Notes: generated by a model not told the origin, from the letters alone. Shown: positions 1 to 9,426, counted from the stretch's first letter. The stretch is DNA of 64,000 nt from an uncultured Eubacteriales bacterium (GCA_900542935.1 UQPN01000001.1:62001-126000), one strand, 5' to 3'. Numbers and translations are program-made.

Positions 1-1475
1 CTACGCTGGTATTTCCCAACATCGAAGGTATCGTTTCGCTGGGGCACACCACGACGACTTCGGAAGTTACCGTGAACGGCAAGCCTTATCAGGTGGCGAA
101 CGAACACAACGAGGACGGCACGCCGAAAGATTCTTCCAAGCACGACGTACTTCAGATTACCATCGAAGGCACCGACCCGAAAGCCATTTATAACTTCGGT
201 TTTACCGTGGCGCCCGCGCACTATTACAGCGCCGACGCAACGCATCCCAACGGCAGAGAAATCAACATTGCCGAAAATAAATTCGGCGTGGATTATGCTA
301 CGGCTTCTTTCCAGAGCAACGTGATTCAGTCGCAGCAGCATCAGGAAGTTCCTATGGGCGCAGGTGCGTATCAGGCTACCAACGAAAGAAACGATTCAAA
401 TCCCGCCGGCAAAGATTTCTGGTCGAGCAACGTTGTTTACTTCAAGAGAAACGATTATTTCAAAGATTGGCATAGCGAAGTAAAAACCGAGAAACTGCAG
501 TTTCAGGTAGTCAGCCCCTCCAACGCGCTTGATACGTTGCAGAGCGGCGCGGTGGATTTCGTAACGCCGCAGTTCACGAAAGCGAACGTAGAACGCCTTG
601 ACGGCATGAAGAGCAGCGGTTTCGAAAAGCTTGAAGCATGGCAGCTCGGCTACGGCTATATCGGTATCAACGCGGGCAAAGTACCCAACGTAAACGTACG
701 CCGCGCCATTATGGCCGCTATGCAGGCTTCGTTGGCTACGGAATATTATTCCACGGGTACCTGCGAAGTCATCGACTGGCCTATGTCCAATAAAAGCTGG
801 GCGTACCCGAGAGAAGCGAACGGAAACTCCAAGCCGAACGGACACGATTACACGATGTGGACGGGAAAGGAACAGGCGATTGCGAAAGTGAAGAAATATA
901 TGCAGGCGGCAAACGTTTCCGCAGGCGATTCTCAGCTGAAAATCCGCTTCACGATTGCGGGCGCTTCCATCACCGAACACCCCACTTACAGCGTATTCAA
1001 ACAGGCGGCGGAAATTCTGAACGATTGCGGCTGGGACGTGGAAGTGAAAGCCGATTCGCAGGCGCTCACGAAGCTTTCCACCGGTTCGCTGGAAGTATGG
1101 GCGGCTGCCTGGGGCTCCACGATCGATCCCGATATGTATCAGGTATATCATAAGAACTCTTTGGCAACCTCCGTATATGCGTGGGGCTATCGCGAAATCA
1201 AGGCGAACACCACGAAGTATTCTTATGAAAACAAGATCATCAATCAGCTGAGCACGATTATCGACGACGCGCGCGCTATCGATGACAAAACGCAGCGTAC
1301 TTCGATGTACGAAAACGCGATGAAGCTGGTTCTTGACCTTGCGGTGGAAATGCCCGTTTATCAGAGAAAGAACCTGTACGCTTACAACAGCAAGAACGTT
1401 ACGGGCTTCAAGACGGAAGTGAACGCATACTCTACTCCCCTTGAAAAAGTTTGGGAATTAGAGCTTGTAAAATAA
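1..1475 (+). CDS. Peptide ABC transporter substrate-binding protein (SBP family 5), 5-prime partial
   Basis: The frame is open from base 3, so the N-terminus, including any signal peptide and lipobox, lies before the window; about 490 residues are visible and the ATG-like start at 72 is an internal GTG. The protein binds extracytoplasmic peptides or similar solutes and delivers them to the membrane permeases. The C-terminal half has typical family-5 text: YIGINAGKVPNVNVRRAI, then a WGSTIDPDMYQVYH segment and a terminal PVYQRKNLYAYN block. It is the first visible gene of an import operon followed by two permeases and two ATPases. A 12-bp hairpin separates it from the permease genes. Ligand specificity (oligopeptide or dipeptide) cannot be read from sequence. 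Confidence 0.93.
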   Translation, partial: TLVFPNIEGIVSLGHTTTTSEVTVNGKPYQVANEHNEDGTPKDSSKHDVLQITIEGTDPKAIYNFGFTVAPAHYYSADATHPNGREINIAENKFGVDYATASFQSNVIQSQQHQEVPMGAGAYQATNERNDSNPAGKDFWSSNVVYFKRNDYFKDWHSEVKTEKLQFQVVSPSNALDTLQSGAVDFVTPQFTKANVERLDGMKSSGFEKLEAWQLGYGYIGINAGKVPNVNVRRAIMAAMQASLATEYYSTGTCEVIDWPMSNKSWAYPREANGNSKPNGHDYTMWTGKEQAIAKVKKYMQAANVSAGDSQLKIRFTIAGASITEHPTYSVFKQAAEILNDCGWDVEVKADSQALTKLSTGSLEVWAAAWGSTIDPDMYQVYHKNSLATSVYAWGYREIKANTTKYSYENKIINQLSTIIDDARAIDDKTQRTSMYENAMKLVLDLAVEMPVYQRKNLYAYNSKNVTGFKTEVNAYSTPLEKVWELELVK

Positions 1476-1518
1476 GCGTCCGGCAATAAAAAAGGAATCA
1501 GACGATCTTTCGCAAACA

Positions 1519-1549
1519 ACCCGACCGTGCTTTTTCGGCACGGTCGGGT
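1519..1549 (+). promoter_or_regulatory. Intra-operon hairpin between binding protein and permease genes
   Basis: A perfect 12-bp stem (ACCCGACCGTGC with GGCACGGTCGGGT) closes a loop of seven bases. No T-run follows, so it is not a classical terminator. Hairpins at this position in Opp-type operons usually stabilise the upstream mRNA so that binding protein is made in excess; that role is inferred here. Confidence 0.55.
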
Positions 1550-1611
1550 GAAAGCGTTAAAAAATCCGTGTGCGAAGATTGCGGAAAATTTACAGGCAGT
1601 TGGTGTAAAAG

Positions 1612-2598
1612 ATGTTCAAATACATTTTGAAAAGAATAGGGGCGGCGATACTCATCCTGTTGGGCGTATCGTTCGTTCTTTACGCGCTCCTCAGGTGCAT
1701 GCCGACGGACTTCGTGGAAGCGAAGATCCTCGCGCTGAACACTTCGGGCGCAACGGTTACGGAAGAATTCAAGCAACAGATGTATAAAACGTACGGTCTG
1801 GACGGCTCGATCGTGCAGGGGTATTTCAGCTGGTTGGGCAATATTTGTCATCTGAATTTCGGCAAAAGCTTCATAAACCAGCGCGAAGTTCTTTCGGAAG
1901 TGTTCGATCCGGGCAGAATCGGCACGTCGTTCATCGTGGCGGCGGTAAGTACGGTATTCGAATTTTTAATCGCGATTCCTCTCGGCATCACGGCGGCGAC
2001 GCATCAGTATTCGGTGCGCGATTACGTGGTTACGGTGCTGGTACTTGTGGGAATTTCGTTGCCCTCGTTCTTCTTCGGGCAGCTTCTGAAAGATATTTTC
2101 GCCAACAAGCTCGGCTGGTTCCCGGTAGGGCAGATGAAAACGGCGGGCGTTCCCATGAACGGCATCGAAAAATTCGGCGATTATCTCTGGCACATGTTCC
2201 TGCCCGTGCTCACCGTTGTAATTTTAAGCATCGGTTCGCGAATGAGAATGACGCGTACGAACATGCTGGAAGTACTTAATTCCGATTATATCCGTACGGC
2301 GCGCGCGAAAGGGTTAAGCGAAAGAACCGTTATTTACAAGCACGCGTTCAAAAACACGCTGATTCCTCTCGTAACCAGCCTTGCGGGCTTGATTCCCGGA
2401 TTGTTTTCGGGCGCGATGATTACCGAATCGGTATTCGATCTCGAAGGTATCGGCAAATACGCGCTGAACGCGATGACGCAGGGCGATATTCCCGTAATCA
2501 TGACGTACAACATGTTCCTCGCCGCGCTTTCGGTGCTGGGCATGCTTCTTTCCGATCTGATGTACGGCGTTGTGGACCCGCGCGTGAAACTTGCGTAA
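1612..2598 (+). CDS. oppB: Peptide ABC transporter permease, OppB/DppB type
   Basis: 328 residues, the usual length for the first permease subunit. It opens with MFKYILKRIGAAILILLGVS, a cytosolic stub and TM1 typical of OppB/DppB, followed by a periplasm-facing loop and a BPD_transp_1 core of about five further membrane helices. The EAA coupling loop is visible near residues 220-245 (IRTARAKGLSERTVIYKHAF). The C-terminal DLMYGVVDPRVKLA is also diagnostic. It forms the translocation pore with the next gene. The stop is 12 bases before the oppC start, so the two are surely co-translated. No strong Shine-Dalgarno is visible before this ATG, unlike its neighbours. Confidence 0.95.
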   Translation: MFKYILKRIGAAILILLGVSFVLYALLRCMPTDFVEAKILALNTSGATVTEEFKQQMYKTYGLDGSIVQGYFSWLGNICHLNFGKSFINQREVLSEVFDPGRIGTSFIVAAVSTVFEFLIAIPLGITAATHQYSVRDYVVTVLVLVGISLPSFFFGQLLKDIFANKLGWFPVGQMKTAGVPMNGIEKFGDYLWHMFLPVLTVVILSIGSRMRMTRTNMLEVLNSDYIRTARAKGLSERTVIYKHAFKNTLIPLVTSLAGLIPGLFSGAMITESVFDLEGIGKYALNAMTQGDIPVIMTYNMFLAALSVLGMLLSDLMYGVVDPRVKLA

Positions 2599-2610
2599 AG
2601 GAGAACGGAA

Positions 2611-3765
2611 ATGGAAGAGAAAAAACAAGACGAAAAACTGAATTCCGTTCTCTCGGAGGCGGAAGAAGCGGAAAACAACGTGGAAGCAAAGCTTGCCATG
2701 GATGAAGAACTTCCGGAAGCGGCGGCAGAAGCGGAAGCCGTGCTTGACGCGGCGGAAGAAGAAAAGCCGCTGGATAAAAACGTAAAACTGATGTCGCCCA
2801 TGCGCATGGTAATGCGGCGGTTCTTCCGCTCGAAACTTTCGATTGCGGGCATCGTGATGCTGGCGGCGCTGTTCCTGTTCTGCTGGCTTGGTCCGGTAGT
2901 GTACCACAAGTGGGGCGAAACGGAAACCGACCGTACGGGCGCGAACGATTACGGCACGCCGCAGATCGTGTATGTGAAAAACGACGAAGGCGAAGTCGTC
3001 GGCAGTTTCGTGCAGATTATCGTAACGGAAAAGGGTATCAACGCGCTGGCGAAACCTTCCGCCGATCACCTTCTCGGAACGGACGAGCAGGGCATGGATA
3101 TTTTCGTGCGACTGATGTACGGCGGCAGACTTTCGCTTACTATCAGCTTTCTGGCGGTGTTTTTAACTTCGGCGCTCGGCATTATTCTCGGCGGACTGGC
3201 GGGGTATTACGGCGGCGTGGTGGATAACGTCATCATGCGTATCTGCGATATTTTAATCTGTCTGCCTACGCTTCCTCTGATGCTGATTATCGGTACGGTG
3301 CTCGATTCGAACGGCGTGCCGCAGGAATATTACATCTACCTGCTGATGGGGCTGTTATCCGTTTTCTCGTGGCCCGGCATGGCGCGGCTTGTGCGCGGTC
3401 AGATTCTTTTCCTGCGCGAACAGGAATATATGGTGGCTGCGGAAGCGATGGGGTATTCGGCAAAGAGAAAGATTTTCAAACACCTGATTCCCAACATTCT
3501 GCCGCAGATACTCGTATCGATGACGCTTTCGCTCGGCAGCATGATTCTGTACGAATCCACGCTTTCGTATCTGAACCTCGGCGTGAGAATTCCTTACGCG
3601 TCGTGGGGTACGATGATTGAAATTATATCGAAGCGCAGCGATATTCTGCAGAATAATTTCAACGTATGGGTGCCTTCGGGTATCTGCATCATCATCGCCG
3701 TGCTCGGCTTCAACTTTATCGGCGACGGCTTGCGCGACGCGCTCGATCCGAAGCAGAGGAGGTAA
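2611..3765 (+). CDS. oppC: Peptide ABC transporter permease, OppC/DppC type, with acidic N-terminal extension
   Basis: 384 residues, preceded by AAAGGAGA. The membrane core has the OppC layout: first helix near residue 80 (IAGIVMLAALFLFCWLGP), an extracytoplasmic loop containing HLLGTDEQGMDIF, a block of membrane helices, and the EAA loop EYMVAAEAMGYSAKRKIFKH. It ends FNFIGDGLRDALDPKQRR as the family does. The first 60 or so residues are an unusual Glu/Ala-rich acidic segment predicted to lie in the cytosol. OppD and OppF in this operon also carry long N-terminal additions. The stop codon is two bases before the oppD start. Confidence 0.95.
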   Translation: MEEKKQDEKLNSVLSEAEEAENNVEAKLAMDEELPEAAAEAEAVLDAAEEEKPLDKNVKLMSPMRMVMRRFFRSKLSIAGIVMLAALFLFCWLGPVVYHKWGETETDRTGANDYGTPQIVYVKNDEGEVVGSFVQIIVTEKGINALAKPSADHLLGTDEQGMDIFVRLMYGGRLSLTISFLAVFLTSALGIILGGLAGYYGGVVDNVIMRICDILICLPTLPLMLIIGTVLDSNGVPQEYYIYLLMGLLSVFSWPGMARLVRGQILFLREQEYMVAAEAMGYSAKRKIFKHLIPNILPQILVSMTLSLGSMILYESTLSYLNLGVRIPYASWGTMIEIISKRSDILQNNFNVWVPSGICIIIAVLGFNFIGDGLRDALDPKQRR

Positions 3766-3767
3766 CG

Positions 3768-5147
3768 ATGGGCTTAACCGATTTATTCAAAAAGAAAAAC
3801 AACGACGGCGCCGACGGCGAACAACCGAACAAGCGCTCGTCGGGCACGCATTATCTTACGGGCAAGGAAGTCCGCGAAATCGCCAAAGCCAACCAGCAGG
3901 AAATGCGCAGGCTGGAAAAGGAGAAAAAACGCAAGGTACCGCCTTCTGCCTACACTACCGAGCTGAAAGATCCCGACAACATTCTGGAAGTAGAGAATCT
4001 TCATTCGTATTTCTTTACCGATCAGGGCGTTGTGAAAGCCGTAAACGGCGTCAGCTTCAATATCCCCCTCAATTCCACGGTGGGCGTGGTGGGCGAATCC
4101 GGTTGCGGTAAATCCGTTACCTCCATGTCTATCATGCGCCTGCTGCAAGGCCCTTCGGGACAGATCGTAGAGGGCTCTATCCGTTTCAAAGCCATCGATT
4201 ATATGCGGGATAAGAACGGCAAATTCATCCCCGAATACGAAACGGACGAAAACGGCGAGCCGGTTTACGAAGAAGTGCTCGATAAAAAAGGCAACGTAAA
4301 GCTGGACGCGCACGGCGTGGCGCTGAAACGTCCGAAGCAGAAAATCGACGAGAACGGGCTGAAAATTTACAAGAAAGAAGAGGTGGTGTACGACATCGCC
4401 AAAATGCCCATTCACGAAATGTACCGCCTGCGCGGCAGACAGATGTCCATGGTGTTTCAGGAACCGATGACTTCGCTGAACCCCGTGTTCACGATAGGCG
4501 AGCAGCTGGACGAAGTAACGCTTTTGCACGTACCCGACGCAACGAAACAATTCGCGAAAGAGCGTTCCGTTAAAATGCTGAACATGGTGGGCATCGCAAT
4601 GGCGGAGCGCGTGTATGCTTCGTACCCGCACGAACTTTCCGGCGGTATGCGGCAGCGCGTCATGATAGCCATGGCGCTTGCCGGCGAACCCCGTCTGATT
4701 ATTGCAGACGAACCTACCACCGCGCTGGACGTTACCATACAGGCGCAGATTCTTGAATTGTTCAACGACCTGAAAAAGAGAATCAACGGTTCTATTCTGC
4801 TCATCACGCACGACCTCGGCGTTATCGCGGAAATGGCGGACTATGTGGTTGTAATGTACGCAGGGCGGATTATCGAACAGGGAACGGCTTCGGAAATTTT
4901 CCATCATCCCTGCCATCCGTACACGCAGGGCTTGCAGAAATCGAAGCCCACGATGAAATCGAAGGACGCGCGCCTCTTCAATATACCGGGCAACGTTCCC
5001 AACCCCGTGGATATGCCGGACTACTGTTACTTCAAGGAAAGATGCGATCAGTGCGTGAAGAAGTGTTCCGGACAATATCCCGGAATGGTGCAGGTGAGCC
5101 CCACGCATTACGTGGCGTGCCATTTATACGATTCGAAGGAAGATTGA
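3768..5147 (+). CDS. oppD: Peptide ABC transporter ATPase, OppD/DppD type, with a large insertion
   Basis: 459 residues starting at ATG 3768, chosen because AGAGGAGG lies just upstream; the frame is open earlier but without a site. It hydrolyses ATP to drive peptide uptake. Walker A GESGCGKS is at about residues 109-116, with Q-loop VFQEPMTSLNP, signature LSGGMRQRVMIA and Walker B LIIADEPTTALD. The C-terminal oligo_HPY region with CDQCVKKC can bind an iron-sulfur cluster in some relatives. Two oddities: a basic leader of about 65 residues, and an insertion of about 80 residues between Walker A and the Q-loop containing three short DENG/DKKG turn repeats. Such an insertion is not usual in OppD. 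Confidence 0.93.
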   Translation: MGLTDLFKKKNNDGADGEQPNKRSSGTHYLTGKEVREIAKANQQEMRRLEKEKKRKVPPSAYTTELKDPDNILEVENLHSYFFTDQGVVKAVNGVSFNIPLNSTVGVVGESGCGKSVTSMSIMRLLQGPSGQIVEGSIRFKAIDYMRDKNGKFIPEYETDENGEPVYEEVLDKKGNVKLDAHGVALKRPKQKIDENGLKIYKKEEVVYDIAKMPIHEMYRLRGRQMSMVFQEPMTSLNPVFTIGEQLDEVTLLHVPDATKQFAKERSVKMLNMVGIAMAERVYASYPHELSGGMRQRVMIAMALAGEPRLIIADEPTTALDVTIQAQILELFNDLKKRINGSILLITHDLGVIAEMADYVVVMYAGRIIEQGTASEIFHHPCHPYTQGLQKSKPTMKSKDARLFNIPGNVPNPVDMPDYCYFKERCDQCVKKCSGQYPGMVQVSPTHYVACHLYDSKED

Positions 5148-5148
5148 G

Positions 5149-6384
5149 ATGAAAAAACAAGAATTTGAAACGGACGCACTGCGCCGCGGTCCGCGACATG
5201 TAGTGGAAGTCGAGCAGAAAGAAGCGAACGCGCCCGTAAACGAAACGCTTGCGGCGGAAGAAACGGCGGCGCAAATGAACAATCCGGAAGCAAACGCGGC
5301 GCAGCTGCAACCGGAGGGAGAATTCGCGAATTTCGACGATCAGGCGGAATTCGGCAAGGAACAGGAATTGCGCGATCGGAAAATCGCCGAGGACAGCGCG
5401 CTTCCGCCCGACCCGGACGCGATACTGGAAGTGCGCCATTTAAAGAAATATTTCACGCTGAAAAAGACGGTGCTCGGCAAGCCGCTTTCCGAACTGAAAG
5501 CGGTGGACGACGTTTCGTTCAAGATTTACCCCGGCGAAACGCTGGGTATCGTAGGCGAATCCGGCTGCGGTAAATCCACGATGGGACGCGCGATTTTAAA
5601 GCTGCATCAACCCACGGCGGGGCAGATTTTCTTCAAGGGCGAGGACATCGCGAATTATAAGCAGAAAGAAATGCGCCCGCTTCGCACGAAGATGCAGATT
5701 GTATTTCAGGACCCTTATTCTTCGCTTCCCCCGCGCAGCACGGTAGGCGATATTTTGTCGGAACCCGTAAAAGTGCATAAACTTGTGCCGAAAGAACAAA
5801 TAAAAGACTATGTGCTCGATTTGATGGAGCGCTGCGGTCTGCGCGATTATTATTACGAGCGTTACCCGCACGAATTTTCGGGCGGACAGCGCCAGCGTAT
5901 CTGTATCGCGCGCGCGCTTTCCGTGAACCCCGAACTGGTGGTTTGCGACGAACCGGTGTCCGCGCTGGACGTATCAATTCAGGCGCAGATTATCAACCTT
6001 CTGAAGAGCTTGCAGGAAGAGCGGAAACTGACGTATTTGTTCATTTCGCACGATTTGTCGGTTGTAAAATTCATTTCGGATAAAATCGGCGTTATGTATC
6101 TCGGTTCTCTGGTGGAATTCGGTACGAAAAAAGAAATTTTCGATAACCCGATGCACCCGTATACGCACGCGTTGTTCTCCGCGGTACCCAACCCGAATCC
6201 GGATGAAAAAACGCAGCGCGTCGTGCTGAAAGGCGATATTCCTTCGCCCGCCAACCCGCCGCTCGGTTGCAAATTCCACACACGCTGTCCGAAAGCCATG
6301 GAAATCTGCAAACACATCGCGCCCGCGTATAAAGAATACGAGCCGGGGCATTTCGTAGCGTGCCACTGCTATCCGCAGGAGTAA
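5149..6384 (+). CDS. oppF: Peptide ABC transporter ATPase, OppF/DppF type
   Basis: 411 residues; the ATG follows the oppD stop by one base. It is the second nucleotide-binding subunit and pairs with OppD. The ABC core starts near residue 91 (AILEVRHLKKYFTLKK) after a long acidic, low-complexity N-terminus. Motifs in order: Walker A GESGCGKST, Q-loop VFQDPYSSLPPRSTVGDIL, signature FSGGQRQRICIARAL, Walker B LVVCDEPVSALD, H-loop ISHDLSVVKF. The C-terminal oligopeptide-transport extension CKFHTRCPKAMEICK keeps its three cysteines. The protein is longer than the usual 320-330 residues because of the N-terminal addition. Confidence 0.94.
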   Translation: MKKQEFETDALRRGPRHVVEVEQKEANAPVNETLAAEETAAQMNNPEANAAQLQPEGEFANFDDQAEFGKEQELRDRKIAEDSALPPDPDAILEVRHLKKYFTLKKTVLGKPLSELKAVDDVSFKIYPGETLGIVGESGCGKSTMGRAILKLHQPTAGQIFFKGEDIANYKQKEMRPLRTKMQIVFQDPYSSLPPRSTVGDILSEPVKVHKLVPKEQIKDYVLDLMERCGLRDYYYERYPHEFSGGQRQRICIARALSVNPELVVCDEPVSALDVSIQAQIINLLKSLQEERKLTYLFISHDLSVVKFISDKIGVMYLGSLVEFGTKKEIFDNPMHPYTHALFSAVPNPNPDEKTQRVVLKGDIPSPANPPLGCKFHTRCPKAMEICKHIAPAYKEYEPGHFVACHCYPQE

Positions 6385-6387
6385 GCG

Positions 6388-6732
6388 ATGTCGCATAAAA
6401 AGGCAAAAAAGAAAAACACAGCCAAAAAACAGAAAGAAAAAGTGGTGTATTACGACGATAATTCCACGATTTTCGATATGAGCGGCGTGCGGGATTCCCG
6501 TCGTCGCGGTTCGACGGCGGGGTCTTCGGACGGCTCGCACAGCGGGCAGGCGCCCCGAAACGCCCGTCAGAACAATAATCCGTACAGCGAAAAGAAAAGC
6601 GCAACGTTCAAGGAAAAGTGGAAAACTTACGTAGCCGCGGTGAAAATGATGTTCCCGTGGATGTGCCTTGCGTTGATTGCTATCGGCGTGTTGTATTTTG
6701 TGGTTGTATTTTTCGGGCGCTGCTCGGCTTGA
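6388..6732 (+). CDS. Small single-pass membrane protein, last gene of the peptide-import operon
   Basis: 114 residues, three bases after the oppF stop, with GGAG in the end of oppF as a ribosome site. I do not recognise a family. The first 20 residues are almost all Lys/Ala/Gln, followed by a Ser/Gly/Asn-rich linker, then one hydrophobic helix near residues 90-111 (MCLALIAIGVLYFVVVFFG) at the C-terminus. This suggests a tail-anchored protein with a basic cytosolic domain. The tight spacing and the terminator immediately after it indicate co-transcription with the importer, so it may be an accessory subunit; that is inference. Confidence 0.7.
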   Translation: MSHKKAKKKNTAKKQKEKVVYYDDNSTIFDMSGVRDSRRRGSTAGSSDGSHSGQAPRNARQNNNPYSEKKSATFKEKWKTYVAAVKMMFPWMCLALIAIGVLYFVVVFFGRCSA

Positions 6733-6741
6733 TTCGATGAT

Positions 6742-6772
6742 AAAACACTGCGTTATTCCGCAGTGTTTTTTA
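6742..6772 (+). terminator. Rho-independent terminator of the peptide-import operon
   Basis: A 10-bp stem (AAACACTGCG with CGCAGTGTTT), loop TTATTC, followed by a short T-run. It lies 10 bases after the last gene of the operon. Confidence 0.85.
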
Positions 6773-6868
6773 GTAAAAAGGACGGGAAAAGTAATGATAT
6801 TGCAACTGAAAACGACTTTTTTCTGCCGTTACCGATGATTCAAAAAGATTATAAAAAAGGAGCGATTT

Positions 6869-7570
6869 ATGAAAATTTTATCTCTGAAAAACGTAAGAAA
6901 AGAATATCATACCGGTTCTTTGACAGTACTCGCCGTAAAAGACGTTTCGTTCGATTTGAACGAAGGCGAATTCGTGGTAATTCTCGGTGCGTCCGGCGCA
7001 GGAAAAACAACTCTCCTTAACCTTTTGGGCGGAATGGACGCTGCGACGGGCGGCGAAATCGTTCTTGACGGAAAAAATATAACTTCATTCAACAAAAAGC
7101 AACTGACCGATTATCGACGTCGCGACGTAGGTTTTGTTTTTCAGTTCTATAATCTGATGCCTAACCTTACCGCGCTTGAAAACGTTGAAATCGCCGTTGA
7201 AATATGCGATAACCATCTCGACCCGAAAACCGTTCTCGAATCGGTGGGGCTCGGCGACAGACTCGACAACTTTCCCGCAGAACTTTCGGGCGGCGAGCAG
7301 CAAAGAGTTGCCATCGCCCGCGCGATTGCCAAAAACCCCAAGTTGATATTATGCGACGAGCCGACCGGCGCGCTCGATTACGTTACCGGCAAAAAGATAC
7401 TGAAACTTTTGCAGGATTTATCCCGCGAACGAAACAAACTCGTCATTATCGTAACGCACAACGCCGCGCTTAAAGATATGGCCGATAAAGTAATCAGGAT
7501 AAAGAGCGGAGGAATCGAGAGTATCGAAACGAACGACAATCCTAAATCGGTAGAGGAGATAGAGTGGTGA
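6869..7570 (+). CDS. ABC transporter ATP-binding protein, LolD/MacB family
   Basis: 233 residues, the normal size for this family, with AAAAAAGGAG before the ATG. Motifs: Walker A GASGAGKTT near residues 39-47, Q-loop FVFQFYNLMPNLTALENV, signature LSGGEQQRVAIARAI, Walker B LILCDEPTGALD, H-loop IVTHNAAL. The Q-loop text is the hallmark of ATPases that power FtsX-type mechanotransmission permeases. It overlaps the permease gene by seven bases. No histidine kinase or response regulator gene is nearby, as would be expected for a Bce-type antibiotic sensor, so the substrate is unknown. Confidence 0.93.
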   Translation: MKILSLKNVRKEYHTGSLTVLAVKDVSFDLNEGEFVVILGASGAGKTTLLNLLGGMDAATGGEIVLDGKNITSFNKKQLTDYRRRDVGFVFQFYNLMPNLTALENVEIAVEICDNHLDPKTVLESVGLGDRLDNFPAELSGGEQQRVAIARAIAKNPKLILCDEPTGALDYVTGKKILKLLQDLSRERNKLVIIVTHNAALKDMADKVIRIKSGGIESIETNDNPKSVEEIEW

Positions 7571-9426
7571 AAACGTACTTTACAACAGTCCGCAGAATGT
7601 TCAAAAAACATCTTATACGGCTTTTTTCTCTTATCGGCATCGTTCTTATATCCGTAGGCTTTATATCGGGTATCGGTTCGCCGACGGATATGATTAAGGA
7701 CAGCATAGAGAATTATTATACAAAACAAAGCGTAAGCGACTTTATCGTAAAAAGCAAGACGGGCGGTTTTACCGACGAGCAAATTGCCGAGGTAAAAAGC
7801 CGTTACGGCGAGAACAACGTAGAAACGGGGATGTCTTTCGATATCCGGACGGGTGAAAAAAGATCGCTCAGGCTGTATTTTCTCAACCTTGAAAATGCCG
7901 GAATCAACAAGTTGGAACTGATCGAAGGCGAAAGGATAACGAGCGACGACGAAAATTGCGTTTATGCCGAAGTAAAAGATAACGTAATAAAGGGATACTC
8001 CGTCGGCGATAAAGTAGAAATAGATCTTGCGTCCGCACTTAACTTGCCGTCCGAAAATAAAATCAACGTTACGATTAAAGGAATAGTGAAAAGTCCGCTG
8101 ACGTTCGGCAAAGACGGAGAGCCGAGTTATAACAACCCGGAAGATACCGAAATTCCCGACAATATGGCGGAAATAAACAAACTCGATTTACTTGAAAATA
8201 TTTTATACTGTCCGACCGGAATCTGCCCTCTTCCGTCGAAAGGCGATCTGTATATAAAAGCGGAAAACCGTAAGTTGTTTAAATCTTTTTCCTCGGGTTA
8301 CGAAAAATACGTCGAAAAAGAAAAAATCGAATTGACGGAACTTTTAGGCGAAGACGCGCGTATCATTACGCTTTACGATAATTACAGTTTCAAATCGGTT
8401 ATCGCAAGCGCGGACAAAGTACGCGGAATAGGCAATATCTTAATGATTATTTTCATCGCCGTAACGCTTCTCGTCGTGTTATCGTCTATGATGCGGCTTA
8501 TGGACGAGGAACGTTCGCAAATCGCCTGTCTGAAAACGCTCGGATACGGTTCGGTAAGTATCGTCGTCAGGTACGTTTTCTTTGCTCTCGTCGCGCTTGC
8601 TGCAGGCGGGGGGATGGGGTTTTTTGTCGGATACGGCGTTTCGTGGCTGATATGTTTCGCGTTCGGTTACAGTTACGTTATGCCGCCGATATCGGTGGTG
8701 GTAAAACCGAGTTATTACTTTATATCGCTGGGCGTAATTATCGCGGTTACGTTGATTGCGGTGTTTTCCATCGGAATGAGGCTTGCGAATAACGCTCCCG
8801 CCGACCTTCTGCGACCGAAACCGCCGAAAAAAGGGAAGAGAATTTTACTTGAAAAAATTCCGTTTATATGGAAACGACTTTCGTTTAAGTATAAATCTTC
8901 GATGAGAAACGTATTCAGGTATAAAACGCGGTTTTTTATGATGCTTGTGTCCGTAGGCGTGTCGGCGGGACTTGTTTTTGCGGGGCTTGCTCTTCTCGAT
9001 ATGTGCCTGTTCGGCGACTTCGGTTCGCCTGCGATCATCGGAATAGCGGTAGTCGTGGTTATTTTTGCGGGACTTCTCACCGCCGTGGTGATAAACACGC
9101 TTACAACCATAAATATCAGCGAAAGAGAAAGAGAAATAGCGACGCTTATGGTTCTGGGATATCACGACGGCGAAATCTGCGGCTATATTTATCGCGAAAT
9201 ATATATCAGCGTGTTTTTGGGAATTATCGTGGGGTATCCCATAGGAATAGGTCTTGCGACGCTCGTTTTTAAAACGATAGGGTTCGGAACGGTCGGCAAC
9301 GTAAGTTGGTTTATGTGGCTGTTCGTGCCTGTGGTCGTATTCGTTTTTACGCTGCTCGTAACGCTGATATTAAGACCGAAAATAGTAAAAACCGGAATGA
9401 ACGAAAGCCTGAAAGCGGTAGAATAA
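7564..9426 (+). CDS. ABC transporter permease with two FtsX domains
   Basis: 620 residues, starting at GTG 7564 (or GTG 7567) inside the end of the ATPase gene, with GGAGATAGA as ribosome site. TM1 lies near residues 18-37. An extracytoplasmic domain of about 250 residues follows, then three helices of the first FtsX domain from residue 292. A soluble linker leads to a second FtsX domain with four helices ending LVTLILRPKIVKTGMNESLKAVE. This is a MacB/LolCE-like mechanotransmission transporter that likely handles a lipid, peptide or envelope component rather than moving solute through a pore. Substrate unknown. Confidence 0.88.
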   Translation: MVKTYFTTVRRMFKKHLIRLFSLIGIVLISVGFISGIGSPTDMIKDSIENYYTKQSVSDFIVKSKTGGFTDEQIAEVKSRYGENNVETGMSFDIRTGEKRSLRLYFLNLENAGINKLELIEGERITSDDENCVYAEVKDNVIKGYSVGDKVEIDLASALNLPSENKINVTIKGIVKSPLTFGKDGEPSYNNPEDTEIPDNMAEINKLDLLENILYCPTGICPLPSKGDLYIKAENRKLFKSFSSGYEKYVEKEKIELTELLGEDARIITLYDNYSFKSVIASADKVRGIGNILMIIFIAVTLLVVLSSMMRLMDEERSQIACLKTLGYGSVSIVVRYVFFALVALAAGGGMGFFVGYGVSWLICFAFGYSYVMPPISVVVKPSYYFISLGVIIAVTLIAVFSIGMRLANNAPADLLRPKPPKKGKRILLEKIPFIWKRLSFKYKSSMRNVFRYKTRFFMMLVSVGVSAGLVFAGLALLDMCLFGDFGSPAIIGIAVVVVIFAGLLTAVVINTLTTINISEREREIATLMVLGYHDGEICGYIYREIYISVFLGIIVGYPIGIGLATLVFKTIGFGTVGNVSWFMWLFVPVVVFVFTLLVTLILRPKIVKTGMNESLKAVE

